NCBI RefSeq assembly: GCF_002913715.1
Contig: NZ_PPCE01000009.1
Coordinates: 62,001-126,000 of the forward strand
Source of the DNA: Campylobacter concisus
GTDB lineage: Bacteria; Campylobacterota; Campylobacteria; Campylobacterales; Campylobacteraceae
DNA: 64,000 bases
Reading direction: 5' to 3'
Shown here: piece by piece, positions 1 to 9,057 of the stretch
How positions within the stretch are numbered: the first letter of the stretch is position 1
Layout: every line of letters starts with the position of its first letter
Position numbers and translations under genes: made by a program
The notes under the pieces: generated by a model
Told to the model about the DNA's origin: nothing
The model's database searches: none
Seen by the model: only the letters and a program-made list of their open reading frames with translations

Positions 1-37
1 TGAGATAATTATCAAGCTTATAAAATAGGAGTAAGCA

Positions 38-1246
38 GTGTTTGATGAGATAAGATTTAATACAATTGAGCGTTTGCCAAACTACGTTTTTGTCGAAGTA
101 AATGCAATAAAAATGGCTGCACGAAGAGCTGGCGAGGACATCATCGACTTTTCTATGGGTAATCCTGAGGGCAGAACGCCACAGCACATTGTCGATAAAC
201 TATGTGAAAGCGCGCAAAAGGACAAGACTCACGGCTACTCAGCCAGTGCTGGAATTTATAAGCTTCGTCTTGCCATTTGCAACTGGTATAAGAGAAAATA
301 TGGCGTAAATTTAGACCCAGATACCGAAGCAGTCGCCACGATGGGTAGCAAGGAAGGCTTTGTGCATCTTGCTCAAGCCGTGATAAACCCAGGCGATGTG
401 GCTATCGTGCCTGACCCTGCATATCCGATACACACGCAAGCGTTTTTGTTTGCTGGCGGAAGCGTCGCAAAGATGCCACTTCACTACAATGATAAATTTG
501 AGCTAGACGAAAATAAATTTTTTGAAAACTTAATCCAGACGATACACGCAAGCTCGCCAAAGCCAAAATATGTAGTTGTAAATTTCCCTCACAATCCAAC
601 GACTGTGACCGTGCAAAAGAGCTTTTACGAGCGCCTTGTAAGCATCGCAAAGCAAGAGAGATTTTACATCATCTCAGATATCGCCTACGCTGATCTTACC
701 TTTGATGGCTACAAAACGCCAAGTATCTTTGAAGTAGAAGGCGCAAAAGATGTTGCAGTCGAGTGCTACACTCTTTCAAAGAGCTACAACATGGCTGGCT
801 GGAGAGTTGGCTTCATGTGCGGAAACAAGAGGCTTTGCGCCGCTCTTAAAAAGATAAAATCATGGGTTGATTACGGCATGTTTACGCCGATACAAGTCTC
901 AGCCACGGTCGCACTTGACGGTGATCAAAGCTGTGTTGAAGAGATACGCCAAATTTATGAAAAAAGAAGAGATGTGATGATAGAGGCCTTTGCTCAGGCT
1001 GGTTGGGAGCTTAAAAAGCCAAATGCTAGCATGTTTATCTGGGCGAAACTTCCACCAAAGGTGAGCCACTTAGGCAGTCTTGAGTTTTCAAAACAGCTTC
1101 TTACAAAGGCATCAGTTGCTGTTAGCCCGGGCATTGGTTTTGGCGAGGGCGGAAACGATTATGTGCGCTTAGCTCTTATCGAAAATGAAAATAGGATAAG
1201 ACAAGCAGCAAGAAATATAAAAAAATATTTGAAAGAATTTGAATGA
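38..1246 (+). CDS. alaC: AlaC-like pyridoxal-phosphate aminotransferase (class I/II)
   Basis: A 402-residue fold-type I aminotransferase that transfers an amino group between alanine or a related amino acid and a 2-oxo acid in the cytoplasm. The N-terminus (RLPNYVF, MAARRAGEDIIDFSMGNPEG) is strikingly like E. coli AlaC (YfdZ). The PLP lysine is K248 in SKSYNMAGWRVGF, and NFPHNPT near residue 185 is the usual cofactor-binding segment. The start is GTG at 38, six bases after AGGAG (27-31). The stop overlaps the hom start by four bases, so the two are probably cotranscribed. Campylobacter annotations call this gene an aspartate or LL-diaminopimelate aminotransferase; substrate choice cannot be settled from sequence. 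Confidence 0.85.
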   Translation: MFDEIRFNTIERLPNYVFVEVNAIKMAARRAGEDIIDFSMGNPEGRTPQHIVDKLCESAQKDKTHGYSASAGIYKLRLAICNWYKRKYGVNLDPDTEAVATMGSKEGFVHLAQAVINPGDVAIVPDPAYPIHTQAFLFAGGSVAKMPLHYNDKFELDENKFFENLIQTIHASSPKPKYVVVNFPHNPTTVTVQKSFYERLVSIAKQERFYIISDIAYADLTFDGYKTPSIFEVEGAKDVAVECYTLSKSYNMAGWRVGFMCGNKRLCAALKKIKSWVDYGMFTPIQVSATVALDGDQSCVEEIRQIYEKRRDVMIEAFAQAGWELKKPNASMFIWAKLPPKVSHLGSLEFSKQLLTKASVAVSPGIGFGEGGNDYVRLALIENENRIRQAARNIKKYLKEFE

Positions 1247-2505
1247 ATGTAGCGATATTAGGCGTTGGAACCGTTGGTGAGTCGGTTGCAAAAATTTTAC
1301 TAAAAAACAAAAAGCTAATCGCAGCAAGATGTGGCGAAGAGATAGTGCCAGTCATCGGTGTGGTTAGAAATTTAAATAAAAAAAGAGACTCTGGCATCCC
1401 TTTGACTGATGATATAAATAGCGTCATAAACCGCGATGATATCGATGTTTTTGTCGAGCTTATGGGCGGAGTTGAAGAGCCTTTTAAAGTGGTGAGTGAA
1501 ATTTTAAAGCGCAAAAAAGCGGTCGTCACTGCAAACAAGGCACTTCTTGCCTATCATAGATATGCTTTGCAAAATTTAGCCAAAAATATACCATTTGGCT
1601 TTGAAGCAAGTGTGGCTGGGGGCATACCGATCATTAGAGCCTTAAGAGAAGGCTTAAGCGCAAACCACATCGTTAGTATAAATGGCATACTAAATGGCAC
1701 TAGCAACTACATCCTAACCTCGATGATGGACGAGGGCTCAAATTTTAAAGACGCGCTTAAAAAGGCGCAGGAGCTTGGGTATGCCGAGGCTGATCCTACT
1801 TTTGATGTGGGTGGCTTTGATACGGCTCATAAGCTTCTCATCCTTGCTAGCATCGCATACGGCGTGCACGGCGATCCAGAGGATATTTTGATCGAAGGAA
1901 TACAAGGTATTACACCTGAAGATATATTTTTCGCAAAAGATTTCGAATACTCAATAAAACTTCTAGCAATTGCTAAGAAAAGCGAGGGTAAAATCGAACT
2001 ACGTGTGCATCCAGCACTTGTACCGCAAAATAAAATGATAGCAAAGGCAAGTGGTGTGACAAATGCGATCAGTGTCGTTGGCGAGGTCGTTGGCGAGACG
2101 ATGTACTATGGACCTGGAGCTGGTGGCGATGCAACGGCAAGCGCCGTGATCAGCGATCTTATCGACATCGCAAGAGATAGCAAATCGCCAATGCTAGGGT
2201 ATAAAGCACCTTTTGAATTAAATACGCTTGAGCTACTTGACCGCGATAGGATAAAGACAAAGTATTACTTTAGATTAAAAGTCGAAGATAAAATGGGTGT
2301 GCTAGCAAAGATTACAAATTTAATGAGCGAAAATAATTTATCGATTGATAGCATACTTCAAAAACCAAAAGATGAGAGCGAATTTGCTGTATTGTTTTTT
2401 ACGACACATACGAGTCTTGAGGCTGATGTAAGAAGGACAATTGAAATTTTAAAAGAGCAAGAGTATATAAAAGAAGAGCCATTTATGATGAGAATCGAGG
2501 AGTAG
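1243..2505 (+). CDS. hom: Homoserine dehydrogenase
   Basis: Reduces aspartate-4-semialdehyde to homoserine with NAD(P)H, the branch toward threonine and methionine. The 420-residue protein has the Rossmann motif GVGTVGESVA near residues 7-16, the catalytic domain with GILNGTSNYILTSM and YAEADPTFDVGGFDTAHKL in the middle, and a C-terminal ACT domain from about residue 340 (RLKVEDKMGVLAKITNLMSE), which in this family usually mediates feedback control. The length is normal for monofunctional Hom. ATG overlaps the preceding aminotransferase stop (ATGA) and yraN follows after one base, which suggests a single operon. Confidence 0.95.
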   Translation: MNVAILGVGTVGESVAKILLKNKKLIAARCGEEIVPVIGVVRNLNKKRDSGIPLTDDINSVINRDDIDVFVELMGGVEEPFKVVSEILKRKKAVVTANKALLAYHRYALQNLAKNIPFGFEASVAGGIPIIRALREGLSANHIVSINGILNGTSNYILTSMMDEGSNFKDALKKAQELGYAEADPTFDVGGFDTAHKLLILASIAYGVHGDPEDILIEGIQGITPEDIFFAKDFEYSIKLLAIAKKSEGKIELRVHPALVPQNKMIAKASGVTNAISVVGEVVGETMYYGPGAGGDATASAVISDLIDIARDSKSPMLGYKAPFELNTLELLDRDRIKTKYYFRLKVEDKMGVLAKITNLMSENNLSIDSILQKPKDESEFAVLFFTTHTSLEADVRRTIEILKEQEYIKEEPFMMRIEE

Positions 2506-2506
2506 C

Positions 2507-2848
2507 TTGGGACTAAAAGAGTATCTCTTTGGCAAAAGCTCAGAAGATAGGGCGTGCGAATTTTTACAAAAACTTGGTTTTGTCATTTTAGAGAGAAATT
2601 TTCACTCTAAATTTGGCGAGATCGACATCATCGCACTAAGTAGCGATAAAATTTTGCACTTTATAGAGGTAAAAGCAACTAGCGGAGAATATGAAGCAGA
2701 GTATAGACTAAATAAGGCAAAATATATAAAAATTTTAAAAACTATAAATTTTTATATGATGAAAAATGAGCCAAATAGAGATTTTCAAGTCGATTTAGTT
2801 GTCATAAAAAATGAAAATTTAGAACTGATAGAAAATATTAGTTTATAA
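2507..2848 (+). CDS. yraN: YraN family (UPF0102) endonuclease-like protein
   Basis: A 113-residue protein of the YraN family, which has a restriction-endonuclease-like fold and no settled cellular role. The sequence shows the family's core: GEIDIIA (acidic residues), then FIEVKA, which is the D/E-x-K type motif. The start is TTG at 2507, one base after the hom stop. It is the last gene before a strong promoter for trxA, and no clear terminator separates them. The family assignment is firm; nuclease activity is inference. Confidence 0.8.
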   Translation: MGLKEYLFGKSSEDRACEFLQKLGFVILERNFHSKFGEIDIIALSSDKILHFIEVKATSGEYEAEYRLNKAKYIKILKTINFYMMKNEPNRDFQVDLVVIKNENLELIENISL

Positions 2849-2886
2849 TAAAATTTATTATTTAGATAAAATTTAAATTTAATTTG

Positions 2887-2892
2887 TATAAT
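2887..2892 (+). promoter_or_regulatory. -10 box of the trxA promoter
   Basis: A perfect TATAAT preceded by TG (TGTATAAT), 34 bases before the trxA ATG. Campylobacter sigma70 promoters depend mainly on an extended -10 with A/T-rich upstream sequence, which is present. A strong AAGGAG ribosome site lies at 2910-2915. Confidence 0.7.
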
Positions 2893-2920
2893 TGCCACAT
2901 TTTAAAAATAAGGAGAAAAA

Positions 2921-3235
2921 ATGGGAAAATACATCGAACTTACAAAAGAAAATTTTGATGTTACAAAAGAAGGCGTTGCTTTAGTAGACTTTTGGGCTCC
3001 ATGGTGCGGACCTTGCCGTATGCTAGCTCCAGTGATCGAAGAGCTTGCCGAAGACTTTGACGGTAAAGCAAAAATTTGCAAGGTAAATACTGACGAAGTG
3101 CAAGATCTTGCGGTTGAGTTTGGCATCAGATCGATCCCAACATTGCTATTTTTCAAAAATGGCGAGCTAGTTGAGCAAATGGTCGGTGCACAGTCAAAAC
3201 AAGCCTTGACTGACAAACTAAATTCGCTTCTTTAA
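2921..3235 (+). CDS. trxA: Thioredoxin
   Basis: Cytoplasmic disulfide reductase of 104 residues, the normal length. The active site WCGPC has cysteines C29 and C32, and the cis-proline segment RSIPTLLFF is intact. It has its own TATAAT promoter and an AAGGAG ribosome site. Its reductase trxB lies 455 bases downstream, separated by one small membrane protein gene whose ATG overlaps the trxA stop by a base. Confidence 0.97.
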   Translation: MGKYIELTKENFDVTKEGVALVDFWAPWCGPCRMLAPVIEELAEDFDGKAKICKVNTDEVQDLAVEFGIRSIPTLLFFKNGELVEQMVGAQSKQALTDKLNSLL

Positions 3236-3681
3236 TGAGCGAAAAAAGAAGAGGAAGCCTACTTCCTCTTACATATATATTTGGTTCATTTTTTGGTGCA
3301 GCTATGATAGCAGCTGCATTTGCGTATAGCAACTATCGTTTTTCACAATATAAATTTGTTGATTTTGCGAAGCTAGTTTTCTACGAAAAAAGCGAAATTT
3401 TTACTCCAAAAGAGCCAAAATACACGCTTTTAATCTTCAGCTCAAATCAATCAAAATTAGACGAAATTTTACCAATCAAAAATGAAACAGTTGTGGCAAT
3501 CGATATCTTTCAAAAAAGATATGAGTCAAACTCAACACTAAAATATATAAGCTCAGATATAAATACGGTCTTGGAGCTAATGCGAAATTTAAGCATCACA
3601 AAGCTTCCAAGTAGTGTTGAGATAGTTCATCAAAGGGACGAAATTTATAAACAAAATTCGTCCATAAATGTTTTAGAATAA
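3235..3681 (+). CDS. Small membrane-anchored protein of unknown function
   Basis: 148 residues with one N-terminal membrane segment (about residues 10-30, LTYIFGSFFGAAMIAAAFAY) followed by a soluble domain, presumably periplasmic. I recognise no family. It sits between trxA and trxB, overlapping trxA by one base and ending nine bases before trxB, so it is expressed with the thioredoxin system. It has no CxxC motif, so a redox role is only suggested by position. Confidence 0.75.
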   Translation: MSEKRRGSLLPLTYIFGSFFGAAMIAAAFAYSNYRFSQYKFVDFAKLVFYEKSEIFTPKEPKYTLLIFSSNQSKLDEILPIKNETVVAIDIFQKRYESNSTLKYISSDINTVLELMRNLSITKLPSSVEIVHQRDEIYKQNSSINVLE

Positions 3682-3690
3682 AGGAAATTT

Positions 3691-4629
3691 ATGCTTGATT
3701 TAGCGATCATCGGAGGCGGTCCAGCAGGACTAAGCGCCGGACTTTACGCCACTAGAGGCGGACTAAAAAATGTTGTAATGTTTGAAAAAGGCGAGCCTGG
3801 CGGTCAGATCACCTCTAGCTCAGAGATAGAAAACTACCCAGGCCAAAAAGCCCCTGGCGAGAGCGGTTTTGACTTTATGAGCACTTGGTGGAAGCAGTGT
3901 AGTGCATTTGGACTAGTTCATAAGTGGGCAAACGTCGTTGGTGTTAGAAAAAACAGTGACGGTAGCTTTGAAATTTTACTTGAGGGCGGTAAGAGCGAGC
4001 AGGCAAAGGCTGTCATCGTAGCAACTGGCTCAACTCCAAGACGTGCTGGCTTTAAGGGCGAGGATGAGTTCTTTGGCAAAGGTGTTAGCACATGCGCAAC
4101 ATGCGATGGATTTTTTTACAAAAATAAAGAGGTAGCTGTTCTTGGCGGTGGCGACACAGCCGTTGAAGAGGCACTTTATCTAGCGAATATCTGCTCAAAA
4201 GTCTATCTAATCCATAGACGTGAAGAGTTTAGAGCGGCGCCAACTACGGTTGAAAAAGCTAGAAAAAATGAAAAGATCGAGTTTATAACAAGTGCGACGA
4301 TAAAAGAGGCACTTGGCGATAAAATGGGCCTAACAAAGATCGTACTTGATACCAAAAATGGCGAGCGTGTGCTTGATGTGCCAGGAATTTTTACATTTGT
4401 CGGACTAAATGTAAATAATGAAATTTTAAAAGATGAAAATGGCAAATTTATCTGCGAAATGGTTGATGGCGGGCAGGTTAAGACAAATCTTAAGATGCAA
4501 ACTAGCCTAAATGGACTCTTTGTAGCAGGTGATATCAGAGAAGACGCTCCAAAGCAAGTCATCGTAGCAGCAGGTGACGGCGCAGTGGCTGCACTTAGTG
4601 CTATGAGTTACATAGAAAGCTTGCATTAA
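3691..4629 (+). CDS. trxB: Thioredoxin reductase
   Basis: NADPH-dependent flavoprotein that reduces thioredoxin. The FAD-binding GGGPAG is at residues 8-13, the redox-active CATC at C135/C138 is followed by DG, the NADPH-binding [10 protein letters not shown] follows, and the C-terminal [11 protein letters not shown] is the second FAD motif. Its 312 residues are the normal length. It is the third gene of the trxA group and is followed by a strong hairpin terminator. Confidence 0.96.
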   Translation: MLDLAIIGGGPAGLSAGLYATRGGLKNVVMFEKGEPGGQITSSSEIENYPGQKAPGESGFDFMSTWWKQCSAFGLVHKWANVVGVRKNSDGSFEILLEGGKSEQAKAVIVATGSTPRRAGFKGEDEFFGKGVSTCATCDGFFYKNKEVAVLGGGDTAVEEALYLANICSKVYLIHRREEFRAAPTTVEKARKNEKIEFITSATIKEALGDKMGLTKIVLDTKNGERVLDVPGIFTFVGLNVNNEILKDENGKFICEMVDGGQVKTNLKMQTSLNGLFVAGDIREDAPKQVIVAAGDGAVAALSAMSYIESLH

Positions 4630-4633
4630 TACT

Positions 4634-4671
4634 AAAATTTAGCCAAATTTTTTGGCTAAATTTTTCTTCTT
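4634..4671 (+). terminator. Rho-independent terminator after trxB
   Basis: A 14-bp perfect stem (4634-4647 with 4651-4664, AAAATTTAGCCAAA and its complement) closes on a 3-base loop and is followed by a T-rich run. It lies four bases after the trxB stop. Confidence 0.8.
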
Positions 4672-4728
4672 TTTTCTATTAAAATTTTGATTTTATACGC
4701 ATTTTTAAAAGCCTATTTGTAATCTACA

Positions 4729-4734
4729 TATAAT
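4729..4734 (+). promoter_or_regulatory. -10 box of the dapB promoter
   Basis: Perfect TATAAT, 43 bases before the dapB TTG start and downstream of the trxB terminator, with A/T-rich upstream sequence. Confidence 0.6.
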
Positions 4735-4776
4735 AAATTTTATGTTAAATTTCACCCAAAAATCAAAGGATAAATT

Positions 4777-5547
4777 TTGGTAAGAATAGGCCTTTATGGT
4801 GCTAGTGGAAAGATGGCTCAAAGTATCATTTCTTGTTTAAAAGATGAAAAAGATGCCACTCTAAGCATCGCTTTTAGCCAAAAAAATCAGGTTGAAAATT
4901 TAAGTAACGAACTTTTGACAAATGACTTTGCTAAATTTTTTGAAGCATGCGATGTGATAATCGACTTTAGCCAAAAAGAGGCTACAGTAGCACTGCTAAA
5001 CTACGCTAGAACTAATCCAAAACCACTAGTTATCGGTACGACCGGGTTAAATGACGAAGATAAAAACTTACTCCATTTAGCATCTGGAGCTATGCCTATT
5101 CTTTACGCAACAAATATGAGTTTGGGCGTAGCTGTACTAAACCGCCTTGCAAGGATCGCTTCAAAAACATTAAGAGAATTTGACATAGAGATAGTAGAGC
5201 AACACCATAGGCACAAAAAGGACGCTCCAAGCGGCACAGCAATGACCTTAGCTGGTTGCGTGGCTGAGGCTAGGGATCTAAATTTAAAAGATGTTTTAGT
5301 CACTGGTAGAGCTGGCATGGTGGGCGAAAGAAGCAAGGACGAGATCGCAGTCATGGCGCTTCGTGGTGGCGATGTGGTCGGTCGCCACACAGTTGGCTTT
5401 TATAATGACGGCGAGTTTATTGAGCTAAATCACACCGCAACAAGTAGGGTAACCTTTTCAAAAGGTGCGATCAGGGCTGCTATTTGGCTAAAAGATCAAA
5501 GTAGTGGTCTATACTCGATAGACGATAGTTTAGGGCTTGATGATTAA
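4777..5547 (+). CDS. dapB: 4-hydroxy-tetrahydrodipicolinate reductase
   Basis: NAD(P)H-dependent step in the diaminopimelate/lysine pathway. The nucleotide motif [10 protein letters not shown] is at residues 5-14 and the catalytic region [15 protein letters not shown] at residues 141-155. At 256 residues it is of normal length. The start is TTG (4777), chosen because translation from it gives the expected N-terminus [12 protein letters not shown] and AAAGGA lies just upstream. It overlaps the next small gene by eight bases. Confidence 0.95.
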   Translation: MVRIGLYGASGKMAQSIISCLKDEKDATLSIAFSQKNQVENLSNELLTNDFAKFFEACDVIIDFSQKEATVALLNYARTNPKPLVIGTTGLNDEDKNLLHLASGAMPILYATNMSLGVAVLNRLARIASKTLREFDIEIVEQHHRHKKDAPSGTAMTLAGCVAEARDLNLKDVLVTGRAGMVGERSKDEIAVMALRGGDVVGRHTVGFYNDGEFIELNHTATSRVTFSKGAIRAAIWLKDQSSGLYSIDDSLGLDD

Positions 5548-5848
5548 ATTTGAGCTTGATGATGTAGAGAGCTACAAGCTAGAATTTGGTGATAAATTCT
5601 ACCTGCTGGAGTGTGAAAAGCGCCAAAATTTAAGAACCGGCGATATAGTAAAGCTTATATTTAGATTTGAAGATGATAAGTTTGCTCAGGTTGAGCGCAT
5701 GTGGGTGGTCGTTAGCGAGACAAATAACGGCGAATTTACCGGCATTTTAGACAATGAACCATTTACAAAAGGCTGTTTAAATGTTGGCGATGAGATCAAG
5801 TTTAACTACAAAAATGTTCTTGAAATTTACAAAGATGATGAAAACTAA
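5540..5848 (+). CDS. Hypothetical acidic protein between dapB and purF
   Basis: About 102 residues, soluble, with no signal peptide or membrane segment. I recognise no family. ATG at 5540 is preferred over an in-frame TTG one codon earlier. It overlaps the end of dapB and ends nine bases before purF, so it is translated as part of that operon. The sequence is rich in acidic residues and beta-prone, with a segment ([16 protein letters not shown]) suggesting a small barrel; this is impressionistic. Confidence 0.7.
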   Translation: MIKFELDDVESYKLEFGDKFYLLECEKRQNLRTGDIVKLIFRFEDDKFAQVERMWVVVSETNNGEFTGILDNEPFTKGCLNVGDEIKFNYKNVLEIYKDDEN

Positions 5849-5857
5849 AGGAAAAAA

Positions 5858-7195
5858 ATGTGTGCAATAGTTGGTATTATAAATTCTAAAGATGCAGCAA
5901 AGACTGCCTATTATGCGTTATTTTCTATGCAGCATCGCGGTCAAGAGGCGAGCGGCATTAGCGTTTGTGATGATGGAGAAATTTCTACTCATAAGGGTAA
6001 TGGCCTAGTTACAGAGGTCTTTAATGAAGAAATTTTAAGATCGCTAAAAGGTGATATGGCGATCGGTCACAACCGCTATGCAACGGCTGGTAAAAACTCG
6101 GGTCGTGACGCCCAGCCAATAGCCGCTAACTATTCTTTGGGACAAATTTCAATCGTCCATAATGGAAATTTGGTAAATAAAGATGAAGTTAGAGATGAGC
6201 TTATTAAAGATGGTGCGATATTTCAGACAAATATGGATACTGAAAATATCATCCATCTAATCGCAAGAAATCATAGTGAACACTTGCAGGACCGTATTAT
6301 TGCAGCACTTGATAAGATAAAAGGTGCTTATTGTCTGCTTATCCAGTCACGCCATAAAACCTTTGCCATAAGAGATCGCTGGGGTGTTAGGCCACTAAGC
6401 CTTGGCAAGCTAAAAGATGGTGGATATATCGTAGCTAGCGAGACTTGTGCTTTTGATCTTGTGGGGGCTAGCTTTATAAGAGATATTAGGCCTGGTGAGA
6501 TGATAGTTTTTGAACATGGAAAAAGTGAGTTTCAAAGTATTCAAATTTATGAGCCAGATCCTAGAATTTGTGCATTTGAATATATCTATTTTGCTCGCCC
6601 AGATAGCGTGATAGAAGGTAAAAGCGTCTATGAAGTTAGAAAAAAAATGGGTGAAGTACTAGCTAAAAAGAGCAAAATTAAAGCAGATTTTGTCGTACCT
6701 GTACCAGATAGCGGAGTACCAGCAGCACTTGGATATGCAAACGAGAGCAAGATCCCTTTTGAGCTAGCTATCACCAGAAACCACTATGTAGGCAGAACCT
6801 TCATCGAGCCAAGTCAGGAGATGAGAAATTTAAAAGTTAAGCTAAAACTTAACCCGATGTCATCGGTTCTAAAGGGTAAAAGTATCGTTGTTATCGACGA
6901 TAGTATCGTTCGCGGTACTACTTCAAAAAAAGTGGTTGATCTTTTAAGGCATGCGGGCGCTAAAGAGATTCATTTTAGAGTCGCTTGTCCTGAGCTTAAA
7001 TACCCTGAGCGATATGGCATCGATACACCAAGCTTTGAAGAGTTAATAAGCTCTAAAAAAAATGCAGAGGAAGTAAGAGAATATATCGGTGCAGATAGCT
7101 TAGAATTTTTAAGTATAGACGAACTTAAAGAAAGTATCGGCAATGAGCGAAAATATTCGCTTGTAAGCTTTGATGGCGACTATTTCATAAAGTGA
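5858..7195 (+). CDS. purF: Amidophosphoribosyltransferase
   Basis: First committed step of purine synthesis: PRPP plus glutamine gives phosphoribosylamine. The N-terminal nucleophile cysteine is residue 2 (MCAIVGI), with HNRYATAG and HNGNLVN typical of class II glutamine amidotransferases. The PRPP-binding loop VVIDDSIVRGTTS is at residues 344-356. 445 residues is normal. An AAAGG ribosome site precedes the ATG. The next gene begins inside its stop region. Confidence 0.97.
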   Translation: MCAIVGIINSKDAAKTAYYALFSMQHRGQEASGISVCDDGEISTHKGNGLVTEVFNEEILRSLKGDMAIGHNRYATAGKNSGRDAQPIAANYSLGQISIVHNGNLVNKDEVRDELIKDGAIFQTNMDTENIIHLIARNHSEHLQDRIIAALDKIKGAYCLLIQSRHKTFAIRDRWGVRPLSLGKLKDGGYIVASETCAFDLVGASFIRDIRPGEMIVFEHGKSEFQSIQIYEPDPRICAFEYIYFARPDSVIEGKSVYEVRKKMGEVLAKKSKIKADFVVPVPDSGVPAALGYANESKIPFELAITRNHYVGRTFIEPSQEMRNLKVKLKLNPMSSVLKGKSIVVIDDSIVRGTTSKKVVDLLRHAGAKEIHFRVACPELKYPERYGIDTPSFEELISSKKNAEEVREYIGADSLEFLSIDELKESIGNERKYSLVSFDGDYFIK

Positions 7196-7854
7196 AAAAT
7201 TTAGCCATTTTTTTGCTTGTTGCAATATTTTTTAGTGGTTGCTCACAAAAGAATCCAAGCAAAAAAGACGAAATTTCTATTTACGTAAGCTACTATGAGA
7301 TAAATGGCACAAAACAGCAGCTGCAAATAAAAACTGTTCAAAATTTTATAGAACAAAATGCTAGTGTGCCATTTTTTGGTATAGTAAATCTTTTAGCAGA
7401 AGATAAAATTTTAAATGCTTATTCGCTTGCAAAGGGCACCATAAACGTACTTGAGGTAAATAATAGCTCTATAAATTTAAATAAATCAAGTGATATTCTG
7501 GCTTTAAAAAAAGCTAATGAGATAAAATTTTATGAGATAAGGCCTGATGTGCTTGAGAGTGTTAAATTTAGCTCACAAAATAGTGTTTGTGGTGATTTTT
7601 TGTTACAAAAACCAGTGCATGTAAGTGTAGTAACAAACTACTATTTAAGAGATGATAGCTTTTTTGCAAGCTTAATAGAGGCAAATTTCTTTTATAAAAA
7701 AGGTGCAAAGATCCTAAAAAAAGAGTTTGTTTATAATATAGCCGAGACTAAAATCCTACAAGAAGCAAAAGAATTTACACAAAAGACAAAGCAACTTTTC
7801 TTAAATGATCTACAAAAATTGGGCAGGCTACTTGACATACTTTGTACTTTTTAA
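7192..7854 (+). CDS. Putative lipoprotein of unknown function
   Basis: 220 residues beginning with a lipoprotein signal: a short basic start, a hydrophobic core, then the lipobox FSGC with the cysteine at residue 17. The GTG start at 7192 overlaps the purF stop by four bases, so it is coupled to purF. The mature part shows no family that I recognise. Residues about 113-160 resemble a small lipid- or ligand-binding domain only vaguely. Likely inner- or outer-membrane anchored in the periplasm. Confidence 0.75.
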   Translation: MKNLAIFLLVAIFFSGCSQKNPSKKDEISIYVSYYEINGTKQQLQIKTVQNFIEQNASVPFFGIVNLLAEDKILNAYSLAKGTINVLEVNNSSINLNKSSDILALKKANEIKFYEIRPDVLESVKFSSQNSVCGDFLLQKPVHVSVVTNYYLRDDSFFASLIEANFFYKKGAKILKKEFVYNIAETKILQEAKEFTQKTKQLFLNDLQKLGRLLDILCTF

Positions 7855-7975
7855 ATCTTTATCTTAAAAAATCGTGTTTATTGCAGATGCTAAAAAGATA
7901 AAATTTACTCTAAAATCAAACTAAGACTTAGCGTTTTATCCTATGAAATTTGTAAAAATTTGCTTTAAATTTGAC

Positions 7976-8536
7976 TTAGTAGCAATTTAGTTTTGTGATA
8001 TTCATGCCATTTTTAAAATAAGGCGGATATGGCATATATACGGTAAATGGTGTGCTTTTTTGCTTTGGTAAATTTTTGGCTACATCAAATTTATATTCAA
8101 CTGTATTTGGCCTCTCGTCCTTATCTGTGCCAAGAACCCATGAGAAAAATGAAAGCCCACTTGGCTTAAAAAATGCTTCCCCACCAAGGTCATTTTTATT
8201 TAGCGGTTGGTTGATTAGTTTGACTGTCAGCGTGCAGTTGCTAATTGTAAATTTACCGATGTTTCTTACTTGCCCCTTAAAAACAATACTTTCATTTCGC
8301 AAAATTCGCTCACTTTTTACATTTTCAAGCATGCCTTTTTTTGTATATTTGTCAAGCACTAGCATCAAAAAAACAGCAAGTGTAGTTGAGACCAAAATGT
8401 TTGTAAAAAATAGTGATAAAAATAACTTTCGCTCAGCTCTAAGTGAAAGAACAAGAAACAAAATAGAAAGTAGAGCAATCGCAAAAAGAACGATAATATG
8501 AACTATCGTAAAATATGCTGAGCTCATCAAAAACAC
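7976..8536 (-). CDS. DUF2393 family membrane protein (second copy)
   Basis: 186 residues with two N-terminal membrane segments (about 5-30 and 38-60) and a C-terminal domain of beta strands that I place in the DUF2393 family, seen in Campylobacterota. The segment RNESIVFKGQVRNIGKFTISNCTL is a typical extracytoplasmic beta domain. It overlaps the start-side gene at 8527 by ten bases. The function is unknown. Its neighbour has the same architecture, so the pair arose by duplication. Confidence 0.65.
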   Translation of the reverse strand: MFLMSSAYFTIVHIIVLFAIALLSILFLVLSLRAERKLFLSLFFTNILVSTTLAVFLMLVLDKYTKKGMLENVKSERILRNESIVFKGQVRNIGKFTISNCTLTVKLINQPLNKNDLGGEAFFKPSGLSFFSWVLGTDKDERPNTVEYKFDVAKNLPKQKSTPFTVYMPYPPYFKNGMNITKLNCY

Positions 8537-9057
8537 TCCACTTTTTTAGAGATATTGTAATCTATAAATGCGAAATCATTGACAAATTCTTTAATCTCAA
8601 TGCTTTGCTTTGGCAAAAATTCCTCGTTTAAGATGATTCTTTTTCTAGCAAATGGATTAAGTGAGTTAAAAAAGTCTTTCGTATTTTGCCTTGAGCTTAG
8701 ATAGAAGTCAAGCTCGATTTTACAGATATTAAGTATATTATTTGAATTATTTGTAATATTAAAATCAACCATTAGCGCATCAACATATTGAAGCTGCTTG
8801 GTGGTTATTTTGCTTATACTAACTGGCCTTAAATTTTCATTTATATATTTGTTTGCGTAGTAATTACCTACAAAAAGTCCGAAAAAAGCAGCCAAAATAA
8901 ATAAAAATCCTATCTGCCACCACGATTTTATCGCGATAAAAATTCCTAAAAGTACGATTAGTATAAAAGCTAAAAATATCCAGCCATAGGTTAGAAAATC
9001 AATGAGCTTTGCATTTTGCAATACAAAAAGCAAGTTGTGCTTAATGCTGTTTAACAT
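8527..9057 (-). CDS. DUF2393 family membrane protein (first copy)
   Basis: 176 residues from the ATG at 9057; an earlier in-frame ATG at 9078 would lie deeper in hisIE. Two membrane segments (about residues 22-45 and 50-70) precede a soluble domain with VDFNITNNSNNILNICKIEL, matching its downstream neighbour in layout. It overlaps the hisIE stop by 17 bases and is followed by the second copy with a ten-base overlap, so the three form one transcription unit. The role is unknown. Confidence 0.65.
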   Translation of the reverse strand: MLNSIKHNLLFVLQNAKLIDFLTYGWIFLAFILIVLLGIFIAIKSWWQIGFLFILAAFFGLFVGNYYANKYINENLRPVSISKITTKQLQYVDALMVDFNITNNSNNILNICKIELDFYLSSRQNTKDFFNSLNPFARKRIILNEEFLPKQSIEIKEFVNDFAFIDYNISKKVECF

